From positions 52,049,145-52,113,144 of the forward strand of contig CM055103.1 of assembly GCA_029204225.1 (NCBI GenBank): DNA of 64,000 nucleotides, read 5' to 3'. Below, one piece after another: positions 45,062 to 56,082 of this stretch. The notes beneath the pieces are model-generated. The model saw only the letters and a program-made list of their open reading frames with translations. It did no database searches and was not told where the DNA came from. Within the stretch, counting starts at the first letter, position 1, and every line of letters starts with the position of its first letter. The DNA comes from Diphasiastrum complanatum. Taxonomy: Eukaryota > Streptophyta > Lycopodiopsida > Lycopodiales > Lycopodiaceae. Position numbers and translations under genes: made by a program.

Positions 45062-46500
45062 ACATGATTGTGGCACATCAAATTGTGTATGTGCTTACCG
45101 GCCTAACACAACCGTTGAGAAAATTGCATCTTTGAATATTAAAACGAGGTTTTATCATAAAATTTCTCTTGCCAATTTCAGAACGGATTGTGTGGATTTG
45201 TTGGCTGAAGATCCACACATCTATAACTCGTACTTGGTCGCAACCACTGTCGTCGCTATTATTGCCATTACTAGAATACAATAACATCAACATTCCATCA
45301 TAGTTTGTGAGGGATTTGAGAAAGCTGATGAAGGCGAGGTACATTTGAATACAAGAAATTGCATTTATTTTGCAATAAGAACTTTTTAGCACTGTCATAC
45401 CTAAAAAATAACTCACATATCAATGCAATTGCATATGTGTTGTTGACCTGTGCAGACAAAGAGGCCTCCTATTATCAAGTAAGAGGTGGAACACAAAAGA
45501 TTATAGAATGGGGTTTACCCACTATCAAAAGGTGGAATTCAAAAGCTTACAGAATGGAGTTCACTAACTCGCTACTATAAGGAAGGCCTCCTCCACGAGA
45601 TCCAAAGCATGTGTAATGTACTGAAATGTTGTTGCTCTTTGAATTGAAGATCCTACTACTTACATTTTCTTCCATGCTCCATCTTCATGCATTTAGTTTG
45701 AAAACTGATGTATGTATGTGTTTGTTGTTAATTCTCTCTTAAGGATTGGTTCGGGATTCGTATCACGTAGATGTGCAGGACTTGGAGGCTGATCCACCAT
45801 TCCACTCAGTTCTAATGTTTCCTGATTTCTGGCTCCCTGAAGACTTCTTATTACAATTGTTGAGTGACAGTTGTAAGAAGCACTTTAGGATTCCCATTGC
45901 TTTAGTGTAGATGTTGTGTTGCTGATTGGTGATTCCAGTAGGATTAAATTCAGTTATGTTCCTTGTTTCTTGTGTAGATTAGATTAGTAACAATTTGCAG
46001 ACTGTTAACAATCAAGAAGAAACCTAAAACAGTCTGTAGAACTATAGAATTGAGATATGCCAGCCCTGATAGATCATAGAACCAAGATGAGTACCTTTGC
46101 CAGTAAAGGATCGAATGAGGTCATAGGTGTGCCATACTAATAGGCGGGACACACTACTATTGTACTACAGATAGATCAGAGAAGAAGCCATCTGTGAGTG
46201 AGCTCGTTGTGAAGCAAATTATGTGATAAACAGAATCTCTGAGACCAATGTAGAGGCCCCTCGTGTTGAGCATGGATGAAGCATGCCATCTGAAGAAAAA
46301 TTCATGGCAATTCAATCCTGGATGGGCTTCCCTCGTCCATCGTTAATGCATTTCACTGATGACTCTTCTTCAGTAGGAGGCCATAATATTGATCATCCAG
46401 ATCTGGTTGCAACCAATGATGAAGAATGCGTAAGTGTTTTTACTTCAATGCCTAAGAATGTTGTTATCTCCTGAATGTGAATGGATTTTTTTTTTAACTC
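45062..46500. other. Unassigned spacer left of gypsy M
   Basis: Only short ORFs occur, for example 45359-45580 and 46283-46474. It may contain the 3' LTR of M, since the accessory ORF ends at 46501. I could not find LTR ends or a polypurine tract with confidence. Confidence 0.4.
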
Positions 46501-48819
46501 TTATTTTTTATTACAGAATGCACTTGTAATTGACTTTGCTGCATGCTGAGGTGATGCAGGTATTTTGTCCAACGCTTTGTCGGCCTCGATCTCGGAGGTC
46601 TTAAACTTGAGAACCGATCCACCACGCAAGGACTCATGCAGATGTTGCTTTAAGAAGGTCTGGATCTGGTCCTTGACGTTGATGGGCCTTCTGAATAGAG
46701 GTATTGTCCTTGATGAAGATGGACCCGCTTGTACTGTCGGTATGGTTGGTGGTTGGTCTACTATATCTGAAGCTCCCCCCTGGTCCATGCTCAAATCAAC
46801 CCCTGTATCCATTGGTACGGCCTCTTGGCATGGAGGGGAGAATTGCGGCATCACCGGTACGGGTATTTGTGGTCCGGCTTCCAACACTCGAGTGGCTGTT
46901 TTTTCATAGGTGGTGATGGTCTCTTTAGCCTTTGCCAACTTGGTTGAAGCTGCTCCTTTGAACCTTTCAAAACGGCCTTGAAATCCCTGAAGGGCCACTT
47001 TGTATGTCTCCACTTTTTTTAACAAATACTCAATTTCCATCGGTGTGACCAGATGATCTGGTATTTGTGTTTGAAGATACGCATCACGCTCAAGGGTGGT
47101 TGCATCCAGTTCACCTTGAAGCCGCGTGCGATCTTGTTCAGCCATCTGTAATTGCCCCTTCAGTAGTTGCACCTGTTGGTTTGCATCCTGCACGGCCTTA
47201 TCCACTTGATCCTGTGCGGTTGTCAGGGCGTTTTGTAGGGAGCTGATGTATTCTTCCAAGCGACCAGCTTGTTGCTGGGCCAACTTCTTTTCGGCTTCAG
47301 TCTTGTCTTCGTGTTGTTTGGCAATCTTCAACTCTCGATCCAGCTGGACAAGTTTATGGCCGATCAGAGTGTTTTTGGATCCCAGATCAGAGATTTTCTG
47401 TTCCATTTCCTTCTTCTTATCCAGCATCGATTGGATCACTTGCGCAAGGCTTGAAACCAAACCTAGAGCATCCCCAAAATCGACGGTTGTGGAGGCGACA
47501 GCAGCAGGAGGGCCTGATGGAACTGTCCTTGGTTGGCATGGAATAGGTGCCACTACGTCTTCTTCTTCAAAATGGTCTTCCTCTTCAAATCCTTCAGGCA
47601 CTGTGGCGTCGAACTATTTTGGTGATTTTACAGCTTTGGCAACCCGAAGTGCGGCTGAACTATCTTCTGTATGAGGTCGTTGGCTGACATCTTCAACACC
47701 AACAGTAGATTCATGGATATGTCTGAATCCTCTTCCAGGGGATTGGAGTTCAAAGGGCGTAGGGCTCAGGGGCATTTCAAAAATTTTGATGGCCCCAAGG
47801 GGGTCGGAATCATCGAACATATCCATAAAGAACTTTGTGTTTAGTGAGGTGGCTTCGGTGTGTGGGGGTGAGGCAGCCTGGGCAGCTGTGATGGGAATGG
47901 TAGGCCCAATGGTCATGGACTGTCCTTGGTTGGAAGCAGAGGCAAGAGAAGCATTAGAGGCTGGGGGAATTGGAAGTTCAGTGCGAACAGCAGCAAGGGG
48001 TGGAAGCGTAGCTGACGAGGTATACCTAGTGCGACGTCGTGACGCGGAAGGCGAGTCAGAAATAACGATCTCGCTGCGTGGACGACGACAACTATGAGAA
48101 CTCGAGGCCTGGTGAGATGACTCTGCCGGTGCTTCTTCGTAGACCGAAAGCACATAATTCAGGTGGAAGCCATGGATTCGATTTTCTAAGTGAGAAGCAG
48201 CTAAAAGGGACAATAAAGAACCGACAGTGAACTGCTGCTTAGTATTGGCCTTAATAGCTCTCACCAGAAATAGTCTGGAACCAATTATACGGGGCTCCAC
48301 TATCCTATGGAGGATCTGTGATGTGATGCGGTCTTTCCTGAGGTTGCCAACCATCCGGAAGTTGTTCAGTAGCTGGACAGCAGCGTGGATTGAAGGCTTA
48401 GTGATGGCTTCCAGAAGGTAGTCATCATTGGTCCTGTGCAGATCGTTGGTGAGGTCAATATATGGCTTGATGGTCTGTTTGGCGTGCTTATGATTGGGTG
48501 AGCCCTGCATGCCAGATGCTATACCTATAGCTACAAGGGTGGCCTCAGTGGCACGCACCTTATGTGTGGCTCCCTGGAAAGTGACATAAAATTTGGATCT
48601 CTCTTCCTTCCACGTACTGAAGGCAAGAGTGATGAAATCCATATTGATGCGACCCGAAAAGGCTCTCTCATGAATACCCATTGTAGTGAGCAGCGGCTCA
48701 ACAAGGGTCATCCACTGAGTGACCATGCTTGTGTTAGAAATAATCATGATGTCCGTTGCAGATGGGACATCACGATGGATAGTATAGCGTGGAGACTGGG
48801 AAGTATTGGTAGAAGACAT
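46501..48819 (-). pseudogene. Gypsy M accessory ORF: globular domain, linker, coiled coil
   Basis: Starting at MSSTNTSQSPRYTIHRDV (48819), the frame is open for about 400 codons, meets a single TAG (47611-47613, KSPK-stop-FDAT) and stays open in the same frame for 370 more. The N-terminal ~280 residues look globular (MVTQWMTLVEPLLTTMGIHE, FYVTFQGATHKVRATEA, NDDYLLEAITKPSIHAAVQL, RIIGSRLFLVRAIKANTKQQ). A Ser/Pro/Arg-rich linker follows. After the TAG an acidic EEEDHFEEEDVV segment leads to a 130-residue Gln/Glu/Lys/Leu-rich coiled coil (VIQSMLDKKKEMEQKISDL to RLQGELDATTLERD). The tail has IPLFRRPINVKDQIQTFLKQ. No signal peptide or membrane span lies after the chosen start. It lies 0.8 kb downstream of integrase on the same strand. 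Its function is unknown. Confidence 0.75.
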
Positions 48820-49652
48820 AATGATCAGAAAGGAAATATAAAATGCATAAAAGTGTATCCAAAGGCAATGCAAAAATTTTGGAAGGCTTTGGTCGCAAGA
48901 AAAATTTGCAAGAGCTTCGCTAGCACAAGTGATGAATGAATCGAATTCAATCAACTTATAGGTGAATTTGGTGGGTCCATTACACTGAATACTAGTTTGG
49001 TTGATTAGTTCTGAACAAAAATTTGCAGGCATGTACAATACTATGAAATTAGGCTATAAAAATCTCTGTGAAGCTGGGGATCTGAACCTATTAGGCGAAT
49101 GTTTTCTAGGTCCGGCGAAGGATGAACCTTTGCCCAGATACTGTCATAAGTGCATTTTTTCACAATCTAAACCTATGGACAACCTAATTTTAACATTTTA
49201 AGATCATCTAGCAGGTCGACAAAGGTTCATAATGAGGTTAAGATGCTCGGCGAAGGTTCCCAAAATGGCATATTAGTGATACTTCGCCTAACTCAAAAAT
49301 TGGGTTTTCTCTTGACATGAACCTTCGCCCCAAATTCGATAAATCTAGAGTGGATGTACAGTCTGAGAGCTCAACGAAGGCTTCTGGTCCTGTATAGGCC
49401 AAATTTGACCAAAATAGTGATTTTCTAAGTCTTTTTCCATCAAAAAATTATTGTGCTTCCTTTTTCCTATGTTGATGACTTTTTGACTTTCGCTCATCAG
49501 TGTTTTCTTATTTCTTGCTTTACTTTTTTTTTTTGTTGACTGTCTTTTTCCAAAAATCTCAGCAAATTAAGTGCTAAAAACAAAAAATTGAAAAACAATT
49601 AAAATTTTTAAAAAAAATATTGAGATCAGGCTTGTTGAACTGGCGGAGCAGG
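48820..49652. other. Gypsy M spacer between integrase and accessory ORF
   Basis: On the element (minus) strand the spacer begins with an A-rich stretch (49500-49620). It then carries five or more copies, in both orientations, of a word like GGCGAAGGTTC (near 49094, 49113, 49241, 49316 and 49373, plus a CTTCGCC). The stretch just before MSST can be read through as open but is hydrophobic and probably untranslated. The A-rich part resembles the spacer of element N at 59808-59850. Confidence 0.6.
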
Positions 49653-50948
49653 CTACCAAAACTTGCGTAATCGGCTGCCATTCACCGGAGTATCAAATTG
49701 TTTTCCATCCAAGTGCTCAAGAATTATTGCGCCATAGTTCAAGATTTCCTTCACGTTATACGGGCCTTCACCGGTAAATTTCAACTTTCCCTTGATCAGC
49801 TTGGTTTTGTACATCAACGCCAGATCTCCTGCTTTCAGATCTTTTTTGTGTAATCGACGATCGTGCCATGCCTTGCGGCGTGCTTTCTCTGTTGCTAAGG
49901 CATGAACTGCCATCAATCGGGTTTTACATAATTTGTGCAACGCTTTATGACGGAGTTGTAAAAACGTATCATCATTTAATCGTTCCGTTGCTGCTATGTA
50001 TAAGGATGGGATCAAAAATTCAATTGGCATGACAACATCTTGACCATAAATCAGTTGAAAAGGTGTTTGATTTATACTATTTTTGTAAGCGGTTCTGAAT
50101 GCCCATAATGCTGCATACAGTTTATGTTCCCAATCGGACCGACTCGCTTCAACTATCTTTGTCATAATGGTGCAGAAAATCTTACTGGAAGATTCAGCTT
50201 GGCCATTCTCTCTGGGATAGTAGGGAGTACTAAATCTGTGTATAACAAAAAAATCTTCTAGTAAACACTTTATTGTTTGATTAACAAAGTGTGTACCCCA
50301 GTCACTGACAATCTCGATCGGATATCCAAATCTGATTATAATATTTTCATATAGAAACTTGGCCGTAGATTTCGCATCAGCAACTTTGACAGCTTTGGCT
50401 TCAACCCACTTGGTCATATAATCAGTTGCGACGATAATGTATCGGGCCTAAGATCCTTGTGCGGCAGGGTGAATAGGTGCAACATAATCCAATCCCCATT
50501 TTTCAAACGGTGCTTGCGATAAAACCGAATGCAAGAGTTCATAGTTCTGTTGAGTAGGTCGTCGTGCTCGCTGGCAAACATCACATGTCTGAATAAAATT
50601 TTTTGTGTCCTTGTGAAGCGTAGGCCACCAACAACCTAATTGTAAAAGTTTGCGAACAGTAATATCTGTAGAGAAGTGTCCTCCACCCATGCCATCATGT
50701 GAAAACATGATTAAATCTAGTACTTCATGCGGTAAAACACACCTTCGTAAAATATTATCTGATCCACGACGATATAATTGTCCTACAATTAATTGATAAG
50801 GTTGAGCCTTATGAATCAATTGTCTCTTCTGTACTTTTGTCAGGGAGTCATTCGGTTGTCCTAGCATCAAGTACTCAACAATATTTGCTGCCCACTCAGG
50901 TATCGCTTCAAGATAGAACAATGCAACATCTGGCAGTTCATCATTCAC
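49653..50948 (-). pseudogene. Gypsy M integrase
   Basis: The N-terminal part (50448-50948) has the zinc site HDGMGGGHF and CDVCQRARRP. The core (49653-50417) has ATDYMTKW (first Asp, just upstream), VSDWGTHFVN (second Asp) and YYPRENGQAESSSK (Glu), so the D,D,E triad is complete. A C-terminal domain follows with GDLALMYKTKLIKGKLKFTG and GPYNVKEIL, the GPY/F motif of plant Ty3/gypsy integrases. A single TAG (50448-50450) separates the halves, where element N has Gln (TQARY). Integrase would join cDNA to the host chromosome. Confidence 0.88.
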
Positions 50949-51440
50949 TTCAGTATTAATTGGTGCGGATTCAATTCACAAAACGTGATCGGCTAGATAA
51001 TGTTGCTTGCCCATTTGAACCACAATTCGAAAGTCAAATTCAGTCAATAACAATAACCATCTTGCAATACGTCCAGTATTGCATGCCTTGTTTACCAAGT
51101 AAAGTAACGGTTGATGATTAGTATAAAATGCAAAGTGCGTTTCCATGAGGTAGTGACGAAATTTCCAAACATAAAAAATCATGGCTAATGCCTCACGTTC
51201 TTTTGTTGAATAATTCTTTTCTGGATCTGTAAGTTGTCTGCTTGCAAATCATATAGGATAATCTTTCTTATAGTCACCTGGCTGTGTCAAAACTGATCCA
51301 ATGGCATATTTTGAGACATCCGTATGAACATGAAACTCTATCGTCCAATCTGGAGAAACTGTCCAAATAGGAACAATAGTCAGTTTGTATATAGGTCGTG
51401 CTAAATCCACAAAGAAGCTATTTGTGGCATCTTTCAAATA
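50949..51440 (-). pseudogene. Gypsy M RNase H
   Basis: Blocks are FHVHTDVSKYAIGSVLTQPG (51249-51437, first catalytic Asp), FAFYTNHQPLLYLVNKACNT (Asn where the usual Asp of FYTDHQPL stands) and RIVVQMGKQHYLADHVLS. The order and spacing fit a Ty3/gypsy RNase H. It is split by a stop and frameshift around 51185-51245. RNase H would remove the RNA strand during cDNA synthesis. Confidence 0.8.
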
Positions 51441-52565
51441 CTTTCTCCAATCGGTCTAGGTGGTTTGTATCTGTACTATAAACCCCCAAGTCGTCCAAGT
51501 AAATTTCAAGGAATTTCTACATATAATCTTTAAATACTCTTTGGAATGAACTTGGTGCATTATAGAGTCCAAATGGCATTACTTTGTAAGCATAGGTGCC
51601 CCATTCTGTTGCAAAAGCAGTTTTATGGCCATCGGCAGGTGCAATCTTAACCTGGTTCCACTAAATCCATCCAGGAAACTATAAGCTTCCGCTCCAACAA
51701 GGCGATCCAAAATGCTTTCAATAAAAGGTAACGGAAAGTGATCCTTTCGCGTCACTTTGTTCAACACCTTAAGATTCACACGGATCCACAATTTTCCGTT
51801 TTTCTTAGGAACAATGACAATCGATGAAATCCATTCAGTATGCTTGATCTCATAAATAAAATCGGCGTCAAGCAATCTTTGAAGTTCTTTCTTTATCAGG
51901 TCCGCCACATTAGTATTACAACGATAGAATTTTGTAACCTTTGGAACTGCATCAGATACTAAAGGTATGGTATGTTCAATCACTGATGTCGGAATACCCT
52001 TCAAATCTTGATAAGTCCATGCAAAGCAATCTTGATACTTAATAAGTAACAATTGAAGTGCTTGATATTGTTCAAGAGTAAGTTGTAATCCAACTTGTAC
52101 AATCTTTTCTGGTTCTCCTGGTTCGGCAAGATTCATTGGTTGCGTCCTAGCTGGGCCATCGTAAACCTCTTTAGATTCTGACATATGTTCTTCAGGTTCA
52201 CGATGTGCTTTAGGTAACATGATAACCACATCATCCAATGTATAACGTTTAAAATGTTCAGGCATATCATGCTGGACTACATCTGTTTGTTCTTTTTCGA
52301 AAGGACTTGTCTTGGATCTTCGCTTAGCCTGCTTAGTAGGAATTGATTGTGGAGGTGATGACTTTCGAGATGATAAATATTTCTTCACAGGTGAAGACTT
52401 CCTAGACGATGATGTTTTATTAGAAATCTGACTTGAAGAATCATCCTGGACTTTTCCTTTGCCTTTATCCAATAAGGGTGGCACTTTCTCTGAATCAATC
52501 TTTCGAGGGGGATTTTCCCATTTTAGGACCGTATTATAATGTTGATTAGCTTGTTTCTTCGTCAT
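51441..52565 (-). pseudogene. Gypsy M reverse transcriptase
   Basis: After a Lys/Ser-rich lead (NQHYNTVLKWENPPRKI, SSRKSSP repeats) come IPLVSDAVPKVTKFYRCN, ADFIYEIKHTEWISSIVIVP, KKNGKLWIRVNLKVLNKVT, HFPLPFIESILDRLVGAEA and FLDGFSGT, the fingers and palm of a gypsy RT. The catalytic box lies in another frame at about 51500: EIYLDDLGV, with YLDD intact. Frameshifts near FSGT and a stop before KFLEIYLDD break it. The palm-to-RNase H part lies at 51249-51500. Confidence 0.85.
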
Positions 52566-52568
52566 CGA

Positions 52569-53885
52569 TCATGTGATCCTGCCTTCCTTTAATATAACTG
52601 CTTTGGGCGGTTTTACTATGAGTTCATCAGGAACATTATGCACTCCAAATCTGGTCAGATCCATATGATTTAGAATCTGCTCATCGGTAAGTTCTGCATT
52701 GCCATCATAAGTCAAGGCATGACTCACATGAATGAGTTCATCCTCAATCGGATCTGGTATAGGTTCCGTTGATATCCAGGCTACATTCAGCACATTCAGT
52801 GGAAACGTGATTGGTGTATCAAAAGTTTGATTTAATAAGGAAATCTCACTCAAATCTGATCGACACATATATCCTGCTGTACAATCAATTGTTGCAAGAG
52901 CTTCATTCCAATTGCCAGTATCCGTTTGAGAATCATAATGAACTCCCAAATTTTTCTCTGGTCGATCACAAGCATGATTTGTTGTTGACGAATTGTCATC
53001 CTTTTTTTGAACCACTGGTTTGATAGTCCAAGTTGTAGAATCAATTTGAACTGCATGTTCACGATTTTCAAAAGTGACTTTTCTGGTACCCCAGTTATGA
53101 ATTACTTGAGCAACTCGTAACCATGGACGTCCTAATAGAATTTGATAGACATTTGGCTCTTCTGGTAAGTCCATCACTGTATATCTTCCACCATTCCTCG
53201 TGGACGAACTGTCATTTGATCAGCTAGCTTAATAGCAAACTTAATAGGCTTAATCTTTGTAAGGTCACATTTTGCACATAGCTTTGTAGAAATCAGGTTA
53301 ACTCCTGAACCTCCATCTATCACGACTGCTTCTTTAGGAAATTGTCTATGTTGTATCAACAGAGTGATATTCTTTTGTTCACTTTCCCAAGTGGCTCCAA
53401 GATGGAGTACTTTAGATTCTTCAAATCCAGCACAAAAAAGTGGCTCCTGATGGACTTCTGGTTCTTCTTGAGCTAACTTTTGCGCTAAGACTTCTTTTGC
53501 TTTTGGCACCAACTTCATGAACTCTCCCAATGAAATATTGATCTTGCTAGACAAAATGTTTATGAGTAGTTCTGTATGCGGTGCTTCTGGTTTAGTCATC
53601 TTGAAGGGTTCTTCAAGATGATGTAACTGATCATTCATATCCGTACGTAAATTTCTTGGCGGCTGCAATGGTGAAGACTGAACTTCAGCTATTGCTTGCT
53701 TCAAGCTCCTCTTCTTCTTGCAGATGTTTGATCCACTGTCTCATATCCTGATATCTTTGTTTTTCTATACTAAGATTTGGATAGACTCCCGATGTTGTTG
53801 GTATATCATTCAATGGTATAGAATTATCAGGTACTGGATCCATTACTGGTTTCTTTTGCTTCTGTGCTCTGGTGACCACCATCAA
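52569..53885 (-). pseudogene. Gypsy M protease and gag-pol junction
   Basis: The piece at 53685-53885 reads MMVVTRAQKQKKP, then SIEKQRYQDMRQWIKHLQEE. The protease piece (53174-53704) has ILSSKINISLGEFMKLVPKA and the active site VIDGGSGVNLIS, which has Gly-Gly-Ser in place of the common D-S/T-G-A. The piece at 52569-53177 carries the second half with QILLGRPWLRVAQVIHNWGT. Its long tail (KKDDNSSTTNH, NVLNVAWISTEPIPDPIEDE) links to RT. Frameshifts lie at about 53704 and 53177. V-TRAQ is shared with element N. Confidence 0.82.
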
Positions 53886-53898
53886 GGGTGCGCTTGGT

Positions 53899-54738
53899 TT
53901 ATTCTGAGCTACTGGTCTTTGCTTGAACGGTTATCAAATTTACAGGTGCTGTAGCTGGTGGTGGCTTCGGTCTTGCTGGACAGTCTTTATAGCAATGCCC
54001 GTAACCACAGTAACGACATAATGGTACAAATTTCTCTTTATTTGGGCATTCTGCAACTCTGTGATTTTCTCCACATGCAAAGCATCCGAGTGGTGCTCTG
54101 GTCCAATTTCTAGAGGCTTGTTGTTGAGCAGCAACATAAATAGCATATTGTTTTGAAGATCCACTTGCTTGATCATTTCCATAGTTCCATTGCTCAGCAT
54201 TTCCGTAAGGTTCCAGTTCCATCAAATTGGCTGGAGGAGCAGAGTGCTTTGGTGGGGTAGGTCAAGCAAAATGTTTCGGGTATCCAAGAGCAGATTGTCG
54301 TGGTCTTACTGCTGGATTACCTCCATACTGTGGTGTTCGATATCCCATCTGGGCATACCGTTGTTAAATTATCCGATGGTTAAAGTTGCAAAAAGCAGTC
54401 TCATGATCAGGTGAATTACACAGATGGCAAACACGGATTTTTATTCGTTTTTTCAATTGAGGACACTCATTCACTGTGTGGTTTCATGTACAAATAGAAC
54501 ACCAAACATTTTCCCTGGTAGGAAAAGTCTTTGCAAGCTTTTCAGGTTCCTTGTTTGCTTCCCCGTGGAAATTTTCAATGCTTTGATCTTCTCATCAAAT
54601 TGCAACTGCAACTTTTGCATCTATTTTTGCTGGTTCTTCCCAAGTTTCTTGAACTCATTGAGCATCATTTCTGCAGTAGCATTGGCATTCATTGATGCAA
54701 TAGTGGTGGATATTGTAGTAGTCTGCCATGCTGTATAA
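53899..54738 (-). pseudogene. Gypsy M gag nucleocapsid with four zinc knuckles
   Basis: In one minus-strand frame four CCHC-type knuckles follow each other: CSIC-x3-H-x4-C (about 54460-54505), CHLC-x4-H-x4-C (about 54390-54430), CFACGENHRVAEC and CRYCGYGHCYKDC (53985-54080). Three have only three residues between the second Cys and His. The first pair is upstream of an Ala/Pro/Tyr-rich spacer (QMGYRTPQYGGNPAVRPRQ) and the second pair follows it. Three in-frame stops (TGA, TAA, TGA) interrupt it. Upstream is a helical segment (EFKKLGKNQQK, QLQFDEKIKAL). The capsid part is missing because the sequence switches to element N at ~54735. Confidence 0.75.
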
Positions 54739-55060
54739 GGAAACATATTACTCTTATGAAATGGCACAGCCTGGATACGACCCCAACCGACCTCAATATC
54801 ATACACAACCTATAGCATATGCTGCGCCACCGATGCCAGTTTTACGTGGTTGTTTTGTGTGTGCGGGACGATATCCTAGCATTCGTTGCCCTGATAAATT
54901 ACAATATCCACCTCTTTGTGAAAATTGTGGCATAGAGCACCATATCAAAGACTGTCCAAATTCTGCAGCTCATGTTAACTCCATCCAAGTAGAGACAATC
55001 CCAATCAGAGTCATGACTCGAGCCCAACACCGGCAGGCTAGCGAAGCTACAACAAAATGA
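54728..55060 (+). pseudogene. Gypsy N gag nucleocapsid
   Basis: A 110-codon ORF begins with a Tyr/Pro/Gln-rich segment (GYDPNRPQYHTQPIAYAAPP). It then has two knuckles in tandem: CFVCAGRYPSIRC, where Tyr replaces the zinc-ligand His, and CENCGIEHHIKDC (CX2CX3HX4C). It ends VMTRAQHRQASEA, the counterpart of TRAQKQKKP in element M. The capsid and 5' LTR are missing; to the left it abuts the gag of M in opposite orientation. Confidence 0.78.
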
Positions 55061-56082
55061 ACCAATAAGCTCCTACCCGCTCCGTCCAGTGACGGAACCA
55101 CACCAACCATCTATCCTAACCCCAACGAGGAGATCCATTTGAGAGATAAATATCAAAAGCTCATCCATGAAGTTGATAATAAGGAGGAGGCTATAGTCAC
55201 ACCTAGAGATCAAACCCTAGATAACCCAACCGTAGAAGGAGCTGAGATATGGGGAGATTTGCTTCAAGCAAATGTTACCCTTCCATTTGGAGTACTCTAG
55301 AAGTACATCAGAAAATGGCAGAAGGAGTTATGCTCAACTGAAGATAACATTCCATCACCAGACCTCCCTGAGGTGCCCCTGCATCTGACTAATCCTGCAA
55401 GCGACAAGGGAAACATACGCATTCCTACAACTTGCGGACATTCCCGCGTTGTCTTGGCAGCATTAGATGGCGGATCGGGCGTAAACATAATATCAACATC
55501 CCTGATGAAGGAGTGGGGTCTTCAAGCTTCCATGAAACGACCGAACTGTCAACTTCAAATGGTAGATCAAAGTGTGTAAAACCATTAGACCTAATACCAG
55601 ACATAAGGCTGAAACTAGGAGGTTTGAGCTTCACGCTAGATTTGGTAGTGCTCGATATCCCTAGCAACGCCTAATCCTATGAATTGCTCCTAGGAAGGCC
55701 ACGGCTCTCTAACACACGTGTAGTGCACGATTGGAATAGAGAGCACGTTACATTTGGCAATCGAGAAACATCAGTCACAATTGACTCTGCTGGTAAGATC
55801 AAACCTGCACGAATCACCGAATATGGATCCTCTACCACAGAGTCCATTCTTGAAAATTACTGTGACATCAAAGAGAAGGGCCACTATACCAAGGCTACGA
55901 ATATCATCAACTGGAGCCACAACACACTAATAGCAAACTCATTACACATCACACTAATAGCAAATCTACTGTTGAACCAACTGATTTGGATACTCCTATT
56001 TTCAATGTCAATTATATTAAGATTTAACCCCACAATGAGGACTTGCTTCACGTCGCCTGGCTACCTTATGATGAATCAATAA
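55061..56082 (+). pseudogene. Gypsy N protease and linker
   Basis: The protease active site LAALDGGSGVNIISTSLMKE lies at 55455-55515 and matches M's DGGSG form. The second block ELLLGRPRLSNTRVVHDWNR is at 55680-55735, after a TAA (55672-55674). The linker carries RETSVTIDSAGKIKPA and continues, with stops and shifts, to 56300. The upstream stretch 55070-55340 is readable in another frame (IRKWQKELCSTEDNI, PSPDLPEVPLHLTNPASD). It would cut Gag-Pol in the particle. Confidence 0.8.

Noticed and set aside
46283-46474. Plus-strand ORF MPSEEKFMAIQSWMG...
   Set aside because: Sixty-three codons, no domain and no homologue in the other elements; treated as chance.
48820-49038. N-terminal extension of the M accessory ORF with a hydrophobic stretch, as an env-like signal peptide
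   Set aside because: The hydrophobic run lies upstream of a better start (MSSTNTSQ), has no counterpart in N, and the rest of the protein has no transmembrane span.
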